A program made the translations under genes and the position numbers. A stretch of 17,311 nucleotides of DNA from Acidobacteriota bacterium (GTDB lineage Bacteria > Acidobacteriota > Polarisedimenticolia > QHYA01), in assembly GCA_003223995.1 (NCBI GenBank), contig QHYA01000197.1, positions 1-17,311 of the forward strand, given 5' to 3'. Shown here piece after piece: positions 13,851-17,311 of this stretch; the stretch's first letter is position 1; every line of letters begins with the position of its first letter. The notes beneath the pieces were generated by a model, which saw nothing but the letters and a program-made list of their open reading frames with translations, searched no databases and was not told the DNA's origin.

Positions 13851-15026
13851 TCAGCGGGCGGGATCAAGGAGCAGGTAGTAGACTCCTCTTCCCTGAGGGC
13901 CTTCCCCGACCCAGGACAGGGCATAGAGGTTGTTGGTCTGGTCGGCGGCCACGGCGAGATCGTAGTCGGTCCGGATGCCGAACTCCGCGGAAAGGTTCCT
14001 CCGCGAGCCGATCGGGATCCCCGAGGAGTCATACTCTGCGAACACCCAGTCGCCGCAGCCGCCCGGTTGTGTGAAGACCCGATTCAAAACCCCCAGTCGC
14101 TGCCCAAGGCCAACGGCGTGAAGCGAGCGCCGGCCATTGCAGCGGTCGTGGCCTTCGTCCAGCGGGTCGGTCGAGAGAGCGATGGGCGGGGACAACTTGC
14201 CCAGGTGATCCCTCGTCCTGAGATAGATATCCCCCTGATCGCAGCCCTTGATGTACACGACCTCCTGCAGGCCGCCGGCGACCGTGATGGCGACCGGCTC
14301 CCAGCAACCCTCCGGAGGCTCGATCGAGACGACGTCGCCCCGAGGACGGCCGTTGTTGGCGAGCTCCCGCAGCCGCACCCCCGCCGAGAGATCCGACCAA
14401 GCCGTCGCGAAGCCGTCATTGAGCCGGGTGATGGGGGAATCGAGGATGAATGCGAAGATGATCTCGTCGTCGTTCGGGATCTTCTCGGCGATCAGGTTTC
14501 TGTCTCCTTTCGGCAGCCCCGAGGTGTCAATCAGCTGCGACCAATTGAACCAGGTGCCCTTCCATTCCGGATAGGTCACGACGAACGAAGAGCCCGATGC
14601 GGCGACGCTGAAGGGATAGATCTCCAGCGAGGTCACCACCGTGTTGATAGGACCGATCGGCTGGCCCGAAGCGTCCAGCCGCCGGTTTCGGACCTGATAG
14701 GCGTCCTCCTCGGCGAACAGGAGGAAACCGTCTTTCAGGGAGTGTATCTGCAGTCCCGCGTTGATCGTGAAGAATCCCAGGTCTACCTCGGCGTCCCGGT
14801 CGATGCGACGGCCAGCGAGGTCGAAGCGAGCGACCCGGACATCCGATTCCGGGTCCGAGCAATCATAGAGACAGGACCATGCGACGGCGTAGCCGTCCCC
14901 CGCGGCAGCCAAGGCGGCGTCGAGGGAGGCGAAGGGAGGACTCTCGACAAGAACGACCTGGTCGGCACTGGCGCAGGGAAGGACGAGCAGGATCGGCAGC
15001 AGGGGCGCGAAGAATTTCCGGATCAT
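13851..15026 (-). CDS. Secreted protein of unknown family, possibly beta-propeller-like
   Basis: A 391-residue precursor with a signal peptide (MIRKFFAPLLPILLVLPCAS, cleavage after ASA). The mature chain has no family I recognise. It consists of repeated beta-strand blocks of the type 'GDGYAVAWSC', 'KDGFLLFAEEDAYQVRNRRL', 'GSSFVVTYPEWKG', 'NDGFATAWSD' and 'TNNLYALSWVGEG', each about 50-60 residues apart. These are followed by phrases such as 'FDLAGRRIDRD' and 'LDASGQPIG', as in secreted propeller-like proteins. Cysteines come in near pairs (CLYDC, 'GGCGD', 'GCDQGD'), consistent with disulphides. The start has GGGGGG 6 bases upstream. It has its own candidate promoter and no obvious operon partner. 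Confidence 0.75.
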   Translation of the reverse strand: MIRKFFAPLLPILLVLPCASADQVVLVESPPFASLDAALAAAGDGYAVAWSCLYDCSDPESDVRVARFDLAGRRIDRDAEVDLGFFTINAGLQIHSLKDGFLLFAEEDAYQVRNRRLDASGQPIGPINTVVTSLEIYPFSVAASGSSFVVTYPEWKGTWFNWSQLIDTSGLPKGDRNLIAEKIPNDDEIIFAFILDSPITRLNDGFATAWSDLSAGVRLRELANNGRPRGDVVSIEPPEGCWEPVAITVAGGLQEVVYIKGCDQGDIYLRTRDHLGKLSPPIALSTDPLDEGHDRCNGRRSLHAVGLGQRLGVLNRVFTQPGGCGDWVFAEYDSSGIPIGSRRNLSAEFGIRTDYDLAVAADQTNNLYALSWVGEGPQGRGVYYLLLDPAR

Positions 15027-15064
15027 GGCTACCCCCCGATGAAGGTCTCTGACAGACGGACAGA

Positions 15065-15093
15065 TCTATACTTCGGAACCGTGCCGGAGGCAA
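15065..15093 (-). promoter_or_regulatory. Candidate promoter of the secreted-protein gene
   Basis: On the minus strand, TTGCCT (15093-15088), 17 bases and TATAGA (15070-15065) give a moderate sigma-70-like promoter. The predicted leader of about 30 bases before the ATG at 15026 includes the G-rich ribosome binding site. Confidence 0.4.
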
Positions 15094-15179
15094 ACGGTCC
15101 TCCACGAATCGCGGCCCCCTTCACGCCTCGAGCCGCTGGACGCCCGGAAAGGCGTCGTGCCCTCCGATACGGCGAGCGC

Positions 15180-15707
15180 TCACGGCCTTCCGGCGGCCGG
15201 CCGTCGCCTTTGGCCCCGGCCGGGCAGCCGCATTCGATAGCCTGCGGCCGATTCGGAGAGAGGTCGTTCGCGGAACGGATCCCTGATCTGCAATCCGGGA
15301 AACCTCGAGAAGTCGCGATCCGAGGTCCACAGCTCTCGCACGCCGTGTTCGAGGGCGAGGGCCGCGATATGGGCGTCGTGAGCGAGGTTGCCTGTGGCGC
15401 GTCCCTCGAGCACGGCGCGCCGCAGGTGCGCTGGATGGCTCGGCCCCTCCCCCAGAAGCGTGAGCGAAGGGGATTCGAGGAGCGAAGCCAGGTAGTCGAG
15501 CACGTTATCGAGATCCGTGGGTGGATCGAACACCCGAGGATGGGTGACGACCCTCAGGAACTCATAGATGCAGGGCCATGGAATGGCCCATGGCGCGTCG
15601 CCTTCCGCCAGCGTCGTCAGGAGCCGCCTCGCGTCGGCATGGCGCGCTGTCTCCGCTCGCTTCGCATACACCAGGATATTCGTATCGAGCGCGATCACTT
15701 CCGCCAC
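15180..15707 (-). CDS. vapC: PIN-domain ribonuclease toxin, VapC-like
   Basis: A 175-residue PIN-domain endoribonuclease, the toxin of a type II toxin-antitoxin pair that cleaves RNA using Mg2+. The acidic site is complete: D8 in 'ALDTNILVYA', E49 in 'CIYEFLRVV', D111 in 'LAHDAHIAALALEHG', and D130/D132 in 'TSDRDFSRF'. The usual family C-terminus would be near 'LQIRDPF' (about 144); the last 30 residues are an Arg/Gly/Pro-rich tail that may be dispensable. The start overlaps the end of the antitoxin gene by 13 bases, so translation is coupled. This placement and the intact active site make an active VapBC pair likely; the RNA target cannot be predicted. Confidence 0.9.
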   Translation of the reverse strand: MAEVIALDTNILVYAKRAETARHADARRLLTTLAEGDAPWAIPWPCIYEFLRVVTHPRVFDPPTDLDNVLDYLASLLESPSLTLLGEGPSHPAHLRRAVLEGRATGNLAHDAHIAALALEHGVRELWTSDRDFSRFPGLQIRDPFRERPLSESAAGYRMRLPGRGQRRRPAAGRP

Positions 15708-15940
15708 CCGCGCCCTTCCATCGCTTCGAAGAGGGAGTCACGGCTGTCGAGATCGATCCCAGGGCGCAGCCGCCCGCGATCCGCCCGCCACCGCAGCCGA
15801 TAGCCGCCGCGGGCATATTTTTCCTTCAGGTAACTCCGAAGCGCGTCCTCGACAATCTGGCGCAGGGGAACCTTCTCCTCCGCCGCCCTCTTCTTGGCCT
15901 GGACGAATAGCGGATCGCTGATCTCGATGGTTGTTCTCAT
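15695..15940 (-). CDS. vapB: VapB-like ribbon-helix-helix antitoxin
   Basis: An 81-residue antitoxin. The N-terminal ribbon-helix-helix ('MRTTIEISDPLFVQAKKRAA', then 'VPLRQIVEDALRSYLKEK') should bind the operon promoter. The C-terminal half ('GGYRLRWRADRGRLRPGIDL', then 'DSRDSLFEAMEGRG') is the type of segment that wraps and inhibits a PIN toxin. The start at 15940 is preferred over an in-frame ATG at 15976 because the family begins with 'MRTTI(E)I'. It has no Shine-Dalgarno, but a promoter -10 ends 7 bases upstream, implying a leaderless mRNA. It overlaps the toxin start by 13 bases. Confidence 0.9.
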   Translation of the reverse strand: MRTTIEISDPLFVQAKKRAAEEKVPLRQIVEDALRSYLKEKYARGGYRLRWRADRGRLRPGIDLDSRDSLFEAMEGRGWRK

Positions 15941-15947
15941 ACATAAA

Positions 15948-15976
15948 AGCATATTGTACGATACATGAAAATGCAA
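15948..15976 (-). promoter_or_regulatory. Promoter and operator candidate of vapBC
   Basis: On the minus strand, TTGCAT (15976-15971), a 17-base spacer and TATGCT (15953-15948) form a moderate promoter. In the spacer, TGTA-CGA-TACA (15955-15965) is an inverted repeat suitable for a ribbon-helix-helix dimer. A direct repeat ATACAT occurs at 15939-15944 and 15961-15966, 22 bases (two helical turns) apart. Transcription would start within a base or two of the vapB ATG. Confidence 0.5.
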
Positions 15977-16055
15977 GACGCGCAGATGCGGGTTCGAGGG
16001 TCCCTCGTCGAGCTGGGGCCGGAGGGAACTACTGGGGAGGCAGCTCTTGATCAGG

Positions 16056-16799
16056 TCACTTCAAGAAGGGAGGAGGCAGTCGGGAAGGATCGAGATCCAC
16101 GGTGAGCATCATCCGATTCTGCTCTTGATCGGGAGGGACACGTGTGAGAAAGCCCCAGGGGGCCGCCACGAGGCTTCTGCCTTGGAGGCGGCCGCCGAAA
16201 ACTCTTCCGGGCGCGGCGGTCTTGACGACGAAGGCTCTCGCCCGGCGCGCTCCCTCGAGGAAGATCGACCGGTCGCGGAATTCCTTTTGCTCGAGTGTGT
16301 CGTCCGGCCGGAAGGGCGAGACGACGGGGGTGAAGAGGATCCTGGCACCGAGCGCCCCGGCTTCGTCGAAGCGGCCCGGCTGAAGAACGTCGGCACAGAC
16401 CAGCGGGGCAATCCTCACGCCCCGGACCTCGACTACCACGGCACTCTGTCCCGGCGTGATGCCCTGTCGGATCTCGCTCAGGGTGGGGTGGCGCTTGTCA
16501 TAGCGGGCGATCTCGTGGCCTCGGTCGAATACCGGGCATGTGTTGTAGAGCTTCCCTTCGCGCCGCTCGACGAGCGTTCCGCCGATGACCGCAGCGGCCG
16601 TGTCGAGGGAGAGGCTCGCGAGATACTCCAGGAACTCCGGTGCTCTCGACGCGAGATCGGCCTGGGTGCCCGGTTCCTGCGGAGCGAAGAAGTACTCGGG
16701 CAGGGCGACGAAGTCCGGTTGGGATTCGATGATGAGCCGTCTCTCATCCGGGAGGATTCCCGATCCGGCTTCGAATTGACAGAGCACCACGCGAACCAT
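16056..16799 (-). CDS. Carbon-nitrogen hydrolase (nitrilase superfamily)
   Basis: A 247-residue single-domain member of the nitrilase/amidase superfamily, enzymes that hydrolyse non-peptide C-N bonds through a Glu-Lys-Cys triad. All three residues are in place: E35 in 'FVALPEYFF', K102 in 'ARYDKRHPT' and C135 in 'PLVCADVLQ'. The N-terminus 'MVRVVLCQFEAGSG' starts the first strand directly, so the start at 16799 is right or off by a codon or two. There is no Shine-Dalgarno, but a -10-like TATTAT ends 9 bases upstream, again suggesting a nearly leaderless mRNA. The substrate is unknown; the neighbours (VapBC, GWxTD gene) give no pathway clue. It ends about 80 bases before the vapBC promoter region and is probably transcribed alone. 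Confidence 0.9.
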   Translation of the reverse strand: MVRVVLCQFEAGSGILPDERRLIIESQPDFVALPEYFFAPQEPGTQADLASRAPEFLEYLASLSLDTAAAVIGGTLVERREGKLYNTCPVFDRGHEIARYDKRHPTLSEIRQGITPGQSAVVVEVRGVRIAPLVCADVLQPGRFDEAGALGARILFTPVVSPFRPDDTLEQKEFRDRSIFLEGARRARAFVVKTAAPGRVFGGRLQGRSLVAAPWGFLTRVPPDQEQNRMMLTVDLDPSRLPPPFLK

Positions 16800-16808
16800 T
16801 CATGACGG

Positions 16809-16814
16809 ATAATA
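16809..16814 (-). promoter_or_regulatory. -10-like element directly upstream of the nitrilase gene
   Basis: TATTAT on the minus strand (16814-16809) lies 9 bases before the ATG at 16799. The -35 region at 17-base spacing (TTTCCC) is poor. Position and the missing ribosome binding site fit a leaderless transcript. Confidence 0.35.
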
Positions 16815-16893
16815 AGGGAGACAACGGGGCAGGGAAAACAGGGCCGCATCGGAGAAACGCCAATCTCGGAGATGGGTGTTGGGAACGACTGAG

Positions 16894-17311
16894 ATGGGTG
16901 GAGGAACGGGACGGCTTCTTCTGCTGTTCTCGGCTTTGCTTTCTCCGCTTCTAGTCCAGGCGCCGGTGCAGGCCACGACGGCTCTCCAGGGGCTGGCGGG
17001 ATGGTCGGAAGGCCCCGTCCGTTATCTGCTGTCCCGATCCGAGGAGCAAGAGTTCCGCAAGTTGCCGGATGAGCCGGCCCGGGCCCTTTTCATCGTGCGG
17101 TTCTGGCACCGCTGGGATCCTACGCCCGGCACGCTGGAGAACGAGACGCGCCGCGAGTTCTGGAAGCGGGTGCTGGATGCGAACCGCCGCTTCAAGGAAT
17201 CGGTCCGGCCGGGCTGGATGACCGAAAGGGGGCGGATCTTCATCCAGCTCGGCGAGCCGGATCAGGAGCAGGTGGACGAGAGAGGTGGGATCGCGACCCT
17301 TCCGGGACGCG
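16894..17311 (+). CDS. GWxTD-domain protein, N-terminal part (runs off the window)
   Basis: The first 139 residues of a larger protein. A signal peptide (MGGGTGRLLLLFSALLSPLL, ending near VQA) is followed by the GWxTD domain: 'GWSEGPVRYLLSRSEEQEFR', 'FIVRFWHRWDPTPGT' and 'RFKESVRPGWMTERGRIFIQ', then 'LGEPD'. GWxTD domains are found in exported proteins of Acidobacteriota and related phyla; their role is unknown. The name-giving motif reads G-W-M-T-E here, a conservative Asp-to-Glu change. The ATG at 16894 is the first that avoids an upstream in-frame stop; its ribosome binding site is weak. The frame is open to the right edge. Confidence 0.85.
   Translation, partial: MGGGTGRLLLLFSALLSPLLVQAPVQATTALQGLAGWSEGPVRYLLSRSEEQEFRKLPDEPARALFIVRFWHRWDPTPGTLENETRREFWKRVLDANRRFKESVRPGWMTERGRIFIQLGEPDQEQVDERGGIATLPGR

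Noticed and set aside
13242..15803. A very long plus-strand open frame of 853 codons
   Set aside because: It runs antisense to the secreted-protein and vapC genes and through the end of the DUF2330 gene. It has no domain, hydrophobic pattern or start signal and is a by-product of GC-rich codon use on the other strand.
15995..16007. CGAGGG-T-CCCTCG palindrome between the nitrilase and vapB genes
   Set aside because: The loop would be a single base, so it cannot form a stable full hairpin, and there is no T run.
1..17311. CRISPR array, IS element, integrase, attachment site or rRNA
   Set aside because: No regularly spaced repeats, transposase or integrase motifs, terminal inverted repeats or conserved rRNA segments were seen on either strand.

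Overview
This is a GC-rich chromosomal window with many stop-free antisense frames. It carries ordinary bacterial housekeeping and accessory genes and shows no phage, IS element, CRISPR array, rRNA or convincing tRNA. The mix of families (an exported two-domain M16 peptidase, a YfbK-type VWA protein behind an ECF sigma factor, a DUF2330 protein paired with an RnfD-like membrane protein, and a GWxTD-domain protein at the right edge) suggests Acidobacteriota or a similar soil/sediment lineage. That is inference from gene content, not a phylogenetic result.

Layout. Positions 1-5520 are all on the minus strand. Read in the direction of transcription they give an ECF sigma factor (5520-4987), a VWA-domain protein whose start codon overlaps the sigma stop (4987-3147), a small single-helix membrane protein (3046-2720) and an M16 peptidase with its own candidate promoter (2376 to the window edge). 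Positions 5868-6222 hold a BrnA-like antitoxin reading frame with no usable start, behind a clear promoter and palindrome. Positions 6250-8296 (minus) hold a MATE transporter followed by a GNAT acetyltransferase. Positions 8579-13671 (plus) hold a VOC protein, a small Kazal-like cysteine-rich secreted protein, a second ECF sigma factor overlapping a large membrane anti-sigma factor, an RnfD/NqrB-like membrane protein and an exported DUF2330 protein. Positions 13851-16799 (minus) hold a secreted protein of unknown family, a VapBC toxin-antitoxin pair and a nitrilase-superfamily amidohydrolase. A GWxTD-domain gene begins at 16894 (plus) and runs off the right edge.

How the genes may work together. 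Two independent ECF modules face the cell envelope. The first is joined to a VWA protein carrying a remnant of a sigma-partner N-terminus. The second is joined to an anti-sigma factor with an extracytoplasmic sensor-like domain on a repeat-rich stalk. The RnfD-like/DUF2330 pair downstream of the second module is the best candidate for an under-described functional unit: a single RnfD-type membrane protein without other Rnf/Nqr subunits and without a visible SGAT-type FMN-attachment motif, next to an exported protein of unknown function.

Sequence quality or gene decay. Four genes have frame problems. The M16 peptidase has lost roughly 50 internal codons and changes frame near 1510. The VWA gene changes frame near 4900. 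The BrnA-like gene lacks a start but would gain one if a GGG run were one base shorter. The RnfD-like gene overruns its neighbour by 143 bases. At least some of these may be consensus errors, so they should be checked against raw reads before biological conclusions are drawn.
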